This document shows positions 1 to 11,451 of a stretch of DNA of 55,789 nt, in pieces. A program made the position numbers and the translations under genes. Each line of letters begins with the position of its first letter. The stretch's first letter is position 1. Origin of the DNA: Aculops lycopersici (taxonomy: Eukaryota > Arthropoda > Arachnida > Trombidiformes > Eriophyidae). The notes under the pieces are model-generated. The model ran no database searches. It was not told the DNA's origin and saw only the letters and a list, made by a program, of their open reading frames with translations. The DNA lies in the NCBI GenBank assembly GCA_015350385.1, contig WNKI01000004.1, positions 470,254-526,042 of the forward strand, written 5' to 3'.

Positions 1-31
1 GAGAGANGAGNAGGAGAGAGAGAGAGAGAGA
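1..31. repeat. GA microsatellite at the window edge
   Basis: An imperfect GA dinucleotide run with two undetermined bases (positions 7 and 11). It looks like an assembly edge in a simple repeat. The Ns suggest low consensus quality here. Confidence 0.85.
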
Positions 32-99
32 GTTGCATGGGAGATTGCCAAGAGTTTGGTTAGTTCTGAAGGATCAGTAGCTAGCAGTCATTCGACACG

Positions 100-3000
100 A
101 TGAGTTCCACTGACAAAAAACACACAAGCGATGGATCCTATTTAGTTACACCCGAAAGTTTGCCGCCGGAAACAAAACTGAGGCCGCAGGTGGCTGGTGA
201 AGGTGCTAGTAATAATACTAATAGCAGTGGTAGTGGAGGAGGCGTTAATGAGGACGAGGACGATGGTGATATTGATAGAACGGACGAGAGGGGTGAAAGT
301 GAGCCGGAAGAGGCCGAGGAGAATCTCGACCAATCTGAGACAACTCTAGAGGCTGACCACCGATCAATTGAATCACTAGTGACCACACCAAATTCCGCAA
401 CAATCACACCCCAAGGTGCAGTTGAGGCTCATCAACAAGTTGCAACAAATAGAACCATACCAATAGATCAAGAGACAGCTAAGAGTGGGTCTAGCGAGGA
501 TCTGAATTCGAATGATATTTCTCACATCGACAATCAAGATTACGACGATCAGTTGAGTCGCCGAGTTTTGCTATTAAAGAAACACAAACTACGTGCATCT
601 AAGATCACGAAAGAGTTGAAAAAGTTCAAGGATGCACAGAAGGCTAAGTTGTTCAGCGGAGGTCATTTAAAAAGAAGGAAGAAGAAACACAATCATAACC
701 CAAATGGCCAATACAATCAAAATGCAAAAGATAAAAAGAGCAAGAAGCGGCTGACCACAAAGCTAGCACAAACTAGACAAGAGCTTACGACTGCCACCTA
801 TGGTAGTATTCCCATGACCGATAGCCATGCACACCTAATTTCCGCCGGCTTTGCCTCGGAGGATCCAAGATTTAGTTCAGATCAGCAACAGCAACAACAG
901 CAAGTGGGTGGTGGCTCTAATGTTAGTGGCTCCCTGACAGGCACTCTAAAGCAGCACTTTCCTTCTTTGCAGCTCTCGTCGGCTGTACAAAAGCTCATAC
1001 TAAACAAGCGAAATCCTCAGGTGGCCAGCTCGACGAGTTCAGGTCCTGGCAACGTATCTCTGGCTAGCAAATATAACAATATTCTCAAGTATCCATCTCA
1101 TTCCAATTCCAATGTGGAGACAATGAGTGGTGGCCACCTGAATCCAAGACTGACACCTGATATGTTCCTACAGCATCAATATCAGAACCAGCAACCAGAC
1201 AGTACTATGGGCCTAAATGGAATCGCTAGTTTACCTGAATATTTCAATCATTGGGCCTCCAGTGAGGACACTCCATCTTATACGCCATCAGCAGAGCAGC
1301 CGATGCAAATGCAAAATCCTTCAGGCAACAAGGTGGTTCCTGTTGAGATTATTGGTCTGGATCCCTCGATAACTGGATCCATCTTGTACGGCGATTCTGG
1401 GGCCTCAAATCAACATCATACCTCTAGTGGCGGTTCGCCTGCCGAGGGAACACAGACCAACATTGGAGCCACTGACGAGGCAATCCAATCGGCTGGAGGT
1501 GATACTGAAAGTCAACAAGTGTCTCCAATGCAACTTCACCCCGGCTCCCTCGCGGGTACAGTACCAGTTGAGGGGCTAAAATCAAATGGCTCATCGGTGC
1601 TACACATTCACCATTTCCATCACACAAACAGTGATCAGGTGAAGAGTTTAAGCGTCGGTTCACCAATTGAGCAATCGGCGAGTCAGTTGGGACAGGAACA
1701 AGCCAATCAATCTCCCGAGAGTGTTGCAAGTCAGACTGGCATAAGTGACGAGCCACCCGCGAATGGAAGTGGCGAAACCAATTCAAACACACCAAGTGAA
1801 CAACAACAACAAACAATCACCAAGCAGCAACAACAACAACAACAACCTGTTCAATTACCAGAGGGAACGAAGGCTTACTTGAATGGAAAGGGTGAGCTTG
1901 TTTATCTGTCTGCCGATGGGCAAGTGCTAACACCAGCGCAGGTGGGCGAGCAGGAGCAACCGGCTGGTATTGTTGGCGGCGGAGAGCAAACTCAAGAGCC
2001 TTCTTCCGTCCAACAACAAAGTCAACAGGACACTGGGCTCCAGTATCCAAGTATCGTGCCACAGGGTCACGAGGCTTTGGGTTCTTCGCGGCAGCAGCAA
2101 CAGCAGGATACAACTGGCCGGAAGTACCAACAACCACTCGGTGATCCAAATTTCAACTACCGACGGTTGCAACCAGTGCAACAGCTGCATCAACACCATC
2201 ACGAGTCGCCTAGTTCCTGGAGCACCCGGATGCAAGGTCACCAGTATAGATGGAAGCATCGATTACAACCACAACAAGACGATGTAGTTAAGGTAATGGA
2301 GCGGCCCACTAGACATCAACAGACTGAAATTGAGGGAGGCAAGCAGATGCTAATGGTCGCCTATCGGCCTCAGCAGATGGCTTCAGGTGATCGTATATCA
2401 GACACTAGGAGTCCAAATAACTTGCACGAGCCTAATCAGTATGATGCAACAATTGAACCGGAACCTGTTGGTCAGTTAGATGCAACAAAAAACAGTTGGG
2501 GAGAAGGTCAGGAGTCGGCGTCCGTATCTACTAAGCAACTTGCCTCGGTTCGAAACACTTACAAGTCACCTGGTTTAGCGAACTACCAAACCAACATAAC
2601 GCACTCCCTAGAACCAAGACCCAAAACTCAGCAACAACAGCATCAGCAGGTTGAGGCATCGAACAATGTTAATGCTCTACTCAATACTGTCAAACTCAAC
2701 AATCGCCTTCAAGTAAATAGATTGAGGACAAGCAATAACAACACTAATACCTATCAAGAAAATCGAACGCCAACTCTGCCACTTCGAATGCAAACTATAC
2801 CAATGATTTTGGACAACGTAAGAGCGATGCAGTCTCAGCAACTCGGCGGTTCAGGTAACGGCAATAGTGCAAGTGAACCACTGATTGATACATGGTTACG
2901 TATAGCTAAAAACGACCTCCAGCTCCAGCAATTAAACAAACTAAACCCGTTTGCTATGGCGAATCAAACTCAGAACCAGCAAGTGGTGGAGAATTTAGCA

Positions 3001-4812
3001 CTTCTGAAGCACCTCCAACAGGTGAATAATCGGCTGCAGCTGCAACAACAGCAGCAATCGTTATCTCAAAAATCGAATTCATTACTTGCTCACAACAACC
3101 CGGCCAAACTAACAAATGAGCAGTTGATGTCGCTGCTCCACGACTTCAAGTCAAGCAACTCTTCTTCAAGTTTACCCTCACTAATTAGCGACTCAGCCAA
3201 CAATCAACAGGTAAATCATGCTAACGAACTCAGTGGTGTCCATGATGTTTTATCCACTCCAAACAACAAAGTGAGCAATAGATTTGAGATGGTCTCGGCG
3301 TCGGATCCCTCGTCTGCCTCCACGAGATACACTAAAAACTTTCTGCTCCATCATCTACATGATACACAGCAGCAGCACCAGCTCCAGCATCAAAAATTGA
3401 GGCCAACAATAATCGCTACAAATGGTTCAATCCCCAAGATTTCACATGACCAAACCCTTATTGGTCCGCCAAGTGATCACTCAATTGGCGTACACAATCC
3501 AAAGATTCCCAGCGACGGCTTGCATCATCAGACTTCGGCGAGTATCGGAGGGGATGGGGGTAGTAATAATAGTAACAGCGTCAATGGCACTGGTAGTGGT
3601 AGTGGCAGTGGCAATGGCAACCAAGCAAGTCATTCAGGTAATAGCAATAGCAATAGCAATCAAGCCAGTGATCAAGATTCCATCCTCGGCGATTCGGGCA
3701 ACAATTTGGGCCACATTGCCTTGGCGTTCATATTAGTCGTCTCATTACTAACGATAACCATCGTTGTAGGTAAGTTGTGCTTTGGCATCAGCATCGTGAT
3801 GCCAAACAACATGCTTTCTATCGTATTCGATTCGACATGCGCTGGATCAGATTACTAACTCTTACCTGTTCCTCCGCACCACAAATTTAAACTGACCGAC
3901 GATCGATTGCGCAACATCATGGCAAATAAACAAAAACAAACAAACTAACAAACAGTTGCCATGATCTACAGGTACAAGCGGCGCTCAATGGCCGGTTGCT
4001 CACGACTACCTGGCGGCCGGTCGAGATTGAATCTAACCCAGAGGACGAAGCATTTTATGCGCTCTAATTTCGTCAAACCCACGGATGTAACTTCAATTAA
4101 GAGCTTCAATATCGATGGCAAACCTGGCGATGGTGGTGGTATCACAATGTCGTCGCGTACCAGTAGTGGTGGTGGTGGTGCTAGTGGTGGCAGCAGTAGT
4201 ACGAACAACAATTTAACAGGTGGCGGAGGAGTATGTAATAATAACAAAAATAATATTAACAGTAACAAGACAAGTAATCAGATGAAGAGTAGGATTTTAA
4301 ATCAAGTTGCTAGCTCGCAAACGTGCAAATCAGCGGCTGCCAACAATCAAAACTCAAGACTAGCGACAACAAGTAGCAAACAATTGTTTGGTAATGGGCA
4401 AACACTAAGCACCTTCAATGGAATCTCATCAACAATCTCCTCCCAATCAGACGGAAGGTATCACTTTACCTCGGACGCATCGGATGGCCACACGGACATT
4501 CGAACGCTCAACACTAGATTGCAGAAACCCTCGCTGCAAACGAGATCCATTGTTGCCGAGCCGCCGGCGCCACCGCCGCCCCAAGTTCAGGGATCTGGCC
4601 ACTGTATCAATGGTAACAATGGCAAGTCTCTTATGGCCTACCACCACCACAACCACCACCAGTCGCTTGGCAGCAAGACAGTGAAGCCTGCGCCAAACGG
4701 CACAAGCGCCTGTTACCTGAATTTGCGCCAGCAGCAGTCGAGGAAGTCGATAGCCAAGCAGCTGTGTCACATGGAGGATCTCAATCATCAGGTGACAATT
4801 AATAGACTTTAG
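100..4812 (+). CDS. Gln-rich single-pass membrane protein, two exons
   Basis: I do not recognise a family. Exon 1 is 100-3769 and exon 2 is 3956-4812, giving 1508 residues. Unspliced, the first frame runs into a short odd tail and stops at 3858. The donor GTAAGT at 3770 and an acceptor CAG ending at 3955, preceded by an ACTAAC branch-point-like site, join in phase 1. The join completes one hydrophobic segment (from LGHIALAFILVV through VVVAM) followed at once by the basic stop-transfer motif IYRYKRR. This is the main support for the splice. The roughly 1200 residues before the membrane segment are low complexity: Gln runs, an acidic patch at about 45-75, a Lys-rich stretch at about 165-225 and Ser/Gly/Asn repeats near the membrane. 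The tail of about 285 residues is basic, Ser/Asn/Gly-rich and has a His cluster. No N-terminal signal peptide is visible, so the topology is open. Either the start lies in an unseen upstream exon or the single helix acts as a signal anchor. The joined model is likely; the function is unknown. Confidence 0.7.
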
Positions 4813-4889
4813 TTTGTGATTGTGGTGTCAATTCACTTCGGTTTATTTATTATTACCATTATAGTAGTAATTCATCTTCTCTCATCTCA

Positions 4890-5489
4890 TTACTGCTTTT
4901 CTCGGTTACACTTTCTAGCATTGTATCTCAGCGCATTGATTGAGTCCTGAGTGAATACATGATCTACAAGAGCTTGACAAACTCGTACCTGTAGCAATTG
5001 TCTGCTCACAATGAACGAGTCCTTTAGATGGGGCACACTCTCCATTAGAGGAATCAATGTTTGAATGTGATTCTTGCAGTGATTCTTCGATTCCCCAATG
5101 AACCTTTGTACAGTGTGGAAGAAATTGTGCTCTACTCTAGAGTAGAAATCCTTTGGTTTCATACTCTTCTCGTCTACAATCATCAATGAATCCAAAAATC
5201 CCTTTTTACCCTTATCAAATAACTCCTTAACAAACTTGTACTCCTGTGAGTTAACATTTGCCATGTTGTTGGCCGATCGAGTGAGGTCGGGGTAGACTTC
5301 AGTTAGACAGGCCGCCAAATGCATGGCAACATATTCACCCTTCCGGTCCATCTCCACTCCTTTCAGCTTTTCCTTGTATTGATTGATTGCTTCATAATCA
5401 GTTTGGGGAACTTTACCTGACGATGCAATTGTAATCGAGCTCACCAAAGTCACTAGGACTAGGAGACCTGCATTCATTTGGGAATTCAT
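4890..5489 (-). CDS. Small secreted helical protein, unknown family
   Basis: The frame stays open upstream to 5573, but the methionine at 5489 (MNSQMNAG) is the better start. It is followed directly by a hydrophobic signal peptide (LLVLVTLVSSITIASS), giving 199 residues with cleavage near residue 25. The mature part is rich in charged residues and looks mostly helical. It has four cysteines (AACLTE, NHCKNH, RVCQAL, RKCNRE), enough for two disulfides. There is no membrane segment after the signal. It lies tail to tail with the Gln-rich membrane protein gene, 77 bases apart, and head to head with BBS2. I cannot assign a family. A secreted lineage-specific protein, for example a salivary or haemolymph protein, is possible but not shown. 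Confidence 0.75.
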   Translation of the reverse strand: MNSQMNAGLLVLVTLVSSITIASSGKVPQTDYEAINQYKEKLKGVEMDRKGEYVAMHLAACLTEVYPDLTRSANNMANVNSQEYKFVKELFDKGKKGFLDSLMIVDEKSMKPKDFYSRVEHNFFHTVQRFIGESKNHCKNHIQTLIPLMESVPHLKDSFIVSRQLLQVRVCQALVDHVFTQDSINALRYNARKCNREKQ

Positions 5490-5967
5490 TTTTTCCTTTT
5501 GATTTCTATTGTCTACTTGGCAAATGAAAGAATGGAAGTGGAAAAGATTCTGTCTCCCAGAAAACACAGTCACTTCATTGAAAGACTTCGTCTGCTAAAA
5601 ATAAAGAGTCTCTTCGCAGAAGAGTCTGCTGGAATCTTCGCACCGCAAAACAGGTGTGATGATGATGCAAACCAAGGTCTATTAATGGCACCATAGTCAT
5701 CGGGAAAAAATCAACTACTGGGATCCGGAATTTACCTCGACAAATTTTGGTCGTGATGAGCGTGACGCAAGCAGGTAAGCCGATAGTGCGCGCGTAACCA
5801 CGTGCCCCTTGTCTAATCTCATGCTGTTGCGGGACCCGTTTCTATGACAACAACCGGATACGTGGTGCTCTTTTGTTTTTAATTTCCTTTTCAATCAATG
5901 GCATGCTGTTCAAATTTAGTATTATTTAGCTCCAGTGTAATGAGATCCTTGTCGAAGATCGGAAATC
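5490..5967. other. Divergent intergenic region before BBS2
   Basis: Lies between the starts of the secreted protein (-) and BBS2 (+). It holds the X-box listed separately. No other coding signal is convincing; the small frames here are upstream extensions or shadows. Confidence 0.7.
5838..5851 (+). promoter_or_regulatory. RFX-type X-box, GTTTCTATGACAAC
   Basis: This 14-mer fits the RFX/DAF-19 X-box consensus GTHNYYATRRNAAC at every position. It ends 116 bases before the BBS2 start codon, the usual distance for ciliary gene X-boxes. The pairing of motif and gene is strong circumstantial evidence that an RFX factor drives BBS2 in ciliated sensory neurons. Confidence 0.8.
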
Positions 5968-8900
5968 ATGTTCGAGGAAGTGGCGCTGCGATTCGACTTA
6001 GGAACCAAACTAGCTCCCAATCAGCTCGTCAGCTGCGATACCCAGCAAGATGGCATCAAATCTAGCGACTCGCTGGCTGTTGTATCACAAACTCAAGATA
6101 GGATTATTATTCAAAGTTCTCTTATTAAGTCGGCCAGTCAAGAATCATCCATTAACCATAAGGACCTTACAAGCGATCAGCAATCACTAGATTTGATTGA
6201 TTTCGAACTCGACAATTTGGCACCTGTGAACAACTCAGTCCATATCGTTGGCGTTAGGGAGAGTATCAAAACACTAGCCATCTTTGGGTCAAACTTACTG
6301 GTTGTTGGCTGCTCAAACTGCCTGCTTATTTACGATACTCTAAGTCAGACAAATCTCTTCAGATTAAACACGCAAACTGCAATCACAGCCATCGCCTCTT
6401 ATAATAATTTTAATGGTTATAATAATGGCATAGCTCAAATAGAAAATAGTAATAGCATCTTGAATACTCAACTAATTGCTTGTGGCGGTAACCAAAAGGT
6501 TTGTTTACTCAAATTAGAGTCTTCGGCAAATAGATTACTCAAGCAACAGAATTACAATGCCGAGTTATCAAGTGAGCGTTCAACGAGTGATACGATTACC
6601 TGCTTGGCACAGGGGAAAACCAATCAATGTGAGCTTATTCTTACAGGTTGTAGGGAGCGAAAGATTCGCATTTACCAAATTGATTTATTTGACGAGAATA
6701 TTCAATCAGTCAAGCTCAGCATTGAGGAAGCCAGTCAAGTCAACTGCCTGTGTCCAATAACCTCGATTGAAACAGTTTCTAAAAATGGAAATAAATCTGA
6801 GCAGCAACAATCCAAATCTAGTATCGGCTTTGAGAGAAACAGCGATGGAAATGCAAATGGAGATCGGAGGGCTCAAAATGCAACAGCAACTGCTGCAGCA
6901 GCAGCAGCACCATCCGCCAAGCAAACAGTAACCTCGAGGAGAGAGCTCGCCGGCAGTGCCCACCTGCCGGATGTGTCTTCCGGGCTCAAAATTGAAGTAG
7001 ACAGTTCAAGTGAAGTTGAGCAGATGAATCATTTCGCTTATGGTCTTGGCAACGAGTTCGTTGGCGTCTATCGAATCTTGGTTCAACGCAATGAAACCTT
7101 GGCCAGCGGGAGCGACGAGAATTTAGCTGGCCAAAATGGACAGGTAAAAATAGGCACAGAGCGATTGTGGCGCCACAGGTGCAAGCATGAGCCTCAGTTC
7201 ATGCTGATGTTCGATATCAACGCCGACGGCCAAGACGAGCTGATAATTGGATTCAAGAGTGGCCGTCTAGAAGCGAGGGCGCCACTGACTGGCCAACTAT
7301 TAGCGGCAACCAGATGCTTTGGGTTGTCTGGCGATCGTCTCGCCGGCTTAACGGTGATAGATGACCTACAGTCGTTGTTGCTGACGCCGTCAACGGAGAG
7401 TGGATTGGCGAGTCCAGACGAGGGTTTGTGTTCTTCTAAAAAGACGACGAGGGACAATAACAACCAGAATAACACAACAATAAGGAGGAGAATGTTAGTG
7501 GCCTGCTCAACAAGTGGTCAGCTTGTTGGCTACAGAACAACGCAGTCTAAAGCTCGAGTCCCGCTGCAGGTGAGTGCAGCGGCAAATACCACGCAAAACG
7601 CCTCAACTATTAGCAAACAACTAGATTTCATTCCACCTAATCTAATGATACAACAACCACACGTTGAGTCGCCGCTAGACTCAACTCAGAAAAGGACCGG
7701 CAACTCAGATGTCTCAATGAAACAAAAACAGAATGTTGATGGGGGAATATTAGCCGGGGAACAACAGGAAACAGCGCTGAGCGCTGATTTGCATATCGAG
7801 CTTCAGGGCGACGATACAAAGACGAGCAGATGCGAGACAAGGCAACAGGTTGATTTGTTGCAACAAATCAACTTGCTCTACAATGAACAAATGGAACTCG
7901 AGGCTAAGGTTTGCCGTCTCTACCAGCACCAAGTGCTCCAAACCTCGCGCTTTTTTCCAACAACTCTAACAAGCTCGCCAATGGCATTGGCATCAGCAGC
8001 AACATCGACTGTGGCACAATTGCAAATGGCGCAAGCGGCTGCGGCGGATGTAAATGTGACCCACAGGTGGGATTTCGACGCAACTTTGGTGAGTGCTCTT
8101 TTCTTTTCTTCTCTTTCTCTTCTCTTGATATCTCTCTCTCTTCTCGTTTGGTTTATAAATCTCTCTAGCGTAGAATAGATTAGCTTCCACTTGTTACTGT
8201 TGCTAAACGATTGCGACGTCTGCATGCCATTGTTACAATTTGGTCTCGGTCTAAGAGCGCGGCCTTTTTCTCGGGAGTTGCAAATTAGTTTCCCCTTTGT
8301 ACAGGTAGCTAATAAAGAGTAAAAAACTCGACAATTAACCGAATTCCTCTTCCTCCTCATTCTCGAAAATAACTCGAATAAAACTCGCAAAAACTCATTA
8401 GATTTGCCTCAAGTTGACCATTGTGATAAGCACTCGCCTTGAGCTAGTGGACATGATTCGTCTCGAGGATAAAACTTGCAATTTTCTACCCGCTGGCTTC
8501 CTCTTGGTTAATCCTGGACATTTGAAGCCGAGTAATAGCAAACCATCAACTGGACCGACGGCCGAGAGCATGAGCAAGTCGCACGTTCTGGTTGTTCCCT
8601 TGAGCCCAAAGAGAAACGAGGCTACCACACTACAGCTACAGGTGTTTTGTGCTCATGCTACTGATGGTGCAGAATCTCCGCTACTCATTTATGAAAAACG
8701 AATTGAGGTGCCAAAATTTTCAATGTTTGTTTCGGAGACCGAGATTGATGAAACTTTACATTCGTTAGCTGGACAAGAGAGTCATGAACAGAAGCTCGAG
8801 TTTAGCTTCAAGCTTAAGAATCAGGCGCAAAACTTTCAGGTAGGTCATTAGTGGAGGGCAAACAATATTTTCAACTGCTACCGCCAATTCTAATTGCTGA

Positions 8901-10042
8901 TTACTAATGACTTGTTACATAATCATCAACATTTACACAAACCGGGCACACCTGTTGGAATGACACGATATCAACACTAAAACTATAGACACGCGACTGG
9001 TTGCAAGAAAATTTCCTCTGTCTTCGCTTTGGTCAACTTGGAAGTAGCGATGAAAACAGCCACATCAACAATTCGTCGCCTTTGTTTTACGAACACTCTG
9101 ATTCGAGACAAACAAACCTGGCATTTAGAAACGAGAGGCTCGCGTCGTCGATTGCCGATGATAATCTTAGTGTAGCTATCGGTCGAAACTACGATACTGA
9201 GAATCACAACGACGACGAATTAGGTTTAGCTTTTGAGCTTAAGCTAGTTGATATTAGAGGTTTGCATTCGCCGTCCAGCTCGCCAGTTGCGAGTACAAAA
9301 TCTAACCAAGCGATAAACGGAGAGAAAATCCGCTTCTTACAGGTGAAGCTTGCCACTGGATGCCTGAGGATTCTCATCGAGTTCAATGGAAGCGGCGGCA
9401 TTAGTCCAACGGCAGGTGATGCAACTAAAGGCACACAACTTGATACGGACAGTGTAATGCAAAGCGCCGATCTTGCCATGGATCTGATCCAATTGCTTGT
9501 GATTGATCGATTGCAATTCGAACTTTCGAGCCGAGAGCTGGCAAAGGGCGAGTTTTCGGCCAACGTCTCGCCGATTTTGCTTGAACTCGATTCGGTGCGC
9601 CAAAAGTCTAGGCAAATGGATGAGAGTGAGCGCAGAATTCAGAGTGAATTGTACGAATCGGCCGATTATACTCACAATTTGATGCAACAGTTTGCCATTG
9701 CTAATCAGCTCAACGAGTTGTAAGTCTACTGCTACTTGATACCCCTACAGATAAACATTCCTTGCTCTTGTTGTTGTTTCAAGTCAAAATTAAGCTTTAT
9801 ATAAAGCAACCGACTAACCTACCTGTTAATCCTCACATACACGTACGCACAAATACATACCTGCACCACCTGTTAGCTCAATCGCCAAGGAACTCCTAAA
9901 TGAACTCTCAATGCTTCTGACTGGGGCTCAGAATGCGGCTAAAACTCATAGTTTGAACACAAGCTCGCGCTTGGAACTTACTAAAAGAGCAAACGAGCTT
10001 GAGGCTAAGTTGTCGTTTTTAACTGGCCGCGACGGGGGGTAA
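5968..10042 (+). CDS. BBS2: BBSome subunit BBS2, four exons
   Basis: BBS2 is a core subunit of the BBSome, the coat that moves membrane cargo in cilia. I model exons 5968-8088, 8402-8839, 8989-9719 and 9877-10042 (phases 0, 0 and 2), giving 1151 residues. The second acceptor could also be at 8413. Recognisable blocks in order are: the propeller segment around residues 375-460 (GLGNEFVGVY, RLWRH, FDINADGQDELIIGF), the CSTSGQLVGY strand, a coiled coil at about 625-650 (DLLQQINLLYNEQ), the GAE/platform region with VPKFSMFV, and the helical region AIANQLNEL continuing into exon 4. It is well over the roughly 720 residues of vertebrate BBS2. The extra length is low-complexity insertion, including a poly-Ala stretch near residue 310 and Ser/Gln-rich loops. 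The C-terminus ends at GRDGG, short of the last helices of the vertebrate protein. The match is confident; exact exon borders less so. Confidence 0.85.
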
Positions 10043-10386
10043 TTCCAATACATAGCGCAGTCAGGGGCGAGAGCCTAGCGACAAGATGATAATCATATCA
10101 GTCAGGAGGTTGTACATTTGAAGCACTCACTATGAACCCGGACGAGATTATGAAAGAATCTTAATTATCCAGTTACTTTTAGAAAAACAATAAACAATGT
10201 TACATAATGGAAATAAATGCTATCTTTCTCAAAATCTATTGTAAACTTATGGATGATTGACTAGAAAACATTGAATTCTTCAGAGTTGCTTGCTAGTCAT
10301 CGTCTGGCATATTAATTGATTTGTATTGTTGCACTAACTAATGAATATGAATCAACTAATAGGTATACCTATTCTATTCAGTAGAT
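10043..10386. other. 3' region between BBS2 and FAM136A
   Basis: AT-rich stretch shared by two convergent genes. Apart from the BBS2 poly(A) signals I see nothing in it. Confidence 0.6.
10189..10217 (+). terminator. Poly(A) signals of BBS2
   Basis: Two AATAAA hexamers, at 10189 and 10212, lie about 150-170 bases after the BBS2 stop codon. Confidence 0.6.
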
Positions 10387-10905
10387 CTAGTGTATCTTTG
10401 AGTCCTTCTTGATCTTGTCCAACTTTTCGCACATCACTTTAGCAACATCGGAAACCATGGGCAAGAATTGATTCAGACACTTGTTTGCACAGTCATCGAA
10501 TTGCTTCTTAGCCTTCGATTCGTCTCTCTCGTTTCTAACATCGTCCTGGCAGTTCATCAAACAACGATCGATGCGACCCTGAAAGGCTGTGACTTCACTC
10601 TGAACCGTGTTCATGGCATTATGCAACGGCTGACCACATTTATCTATACAATGCTCAGCCTCCTTTATACTGTTCTTATCATCCAAGCAATCGATTGCAC
10701 ACCTGAACATATCTTTCTGTGATTGATTTCAAGGTATACGTCAGAGATTGCATCGTTAGATACATAATGAGTAGAGTATATTTTCTGAATAAGAGAAAAG
10801 GATAGGAGAGACACTTACTTTTAGTGGTCGGAGATACTTGAGATCAGCGGCGTCGTAAATCGTCCTGAACATGTTTTGCAGCTTGACACCCAGATCATCG
10901 GCCAT
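10387..10905 (-). CDS. FAM136A: FAM136A family intermembrane-space protein, two exons
   Basis: FAM136A (DUF842) is a small mitochondrial intermembrane-space protein; its loss disturbs solubility and folding of other proteins there. Exon 1 is 10905-10819 (MADDLGVKLQNMFRTIYDAA...) and ends at a GTAAGT donor. Exon 2 is 10716-10387. The intron is 102 bases, phase 0. The product is 138 residues, the same length as human FAM136A. The family signature is clear: MFRC followed by four CX3C pairs (CAIDC, CIDKC, CLMNC, CANKC). These are the twin CX3C motifs that form disulfides through the MIA import route. Starting at the internal methionine of exon 2 would drop the conserved N-terminal helix, which is why the upstream exon is included. 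Confidence 0.88.
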
Positions 10906-11451
10906 GTTTACTGCTTATTCGAGAACTGACAAATATACAAATAAATAATAACTAATTCTTAAACCTTTTAATATATATATATATATACTTTAGGATTGAT
11001 AAATTTAGAGTAGATCTATGGGTACGAGATATACAACATGTGTATTTCATGTTGTTGTTGCGGCGGCATGAAAACATGACACACACGAAAGTGCGAGTCT
11101 CACACATGTGGAGTTTGGGGCTTGGATGCAGTGTAGATTGCGAGAGCAGCCAATCTAGTGTATTTTGCCCATCGGATTATTACTTACACGCCAACAAAGG
11201 CGTCAGAAAATAAGGTGCGCTAGTTTCGCCATAAGATCAGCAGATTGAAGCCAACAAAAGAAGTGGATCAAGGAATGATTTGAACATGTTTAATAGACTA
11301 GTTGCAATTTGCTGTATGTTCTTTTCCTCACTCGCCTTGATTTGTCAAATTGATTTCCATGTTTGTTGTTAGTCTCATCAATTCGACGCCAATCAACTTG
11401 CTTGGCGAGTAGATGACTTGACATTCTAATATCTAATAACTTATAATAACA
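10906..11451. other. Intergenic region between FAM136A and the syntaxin-like gene
   Basis: Upstream of FAM136A (-) and downstream of the syntaxin-like gene (-). It contains a short TA run at about 10973-10986. No gene is visible. Confidence 0.55.

Noticed and set aside
3461..3735. Second frame overlapping the 3' part of the Gln-rich gene
   Set aside because: It is a shadow of the Ser/Gly/Asn repeat read in another frame.
10973..10986. TA run as a promoter TATA box for FAM136A
   Set aside because: It is a simple TA dinucleotide repeat and cannot be told from a microsatellite.
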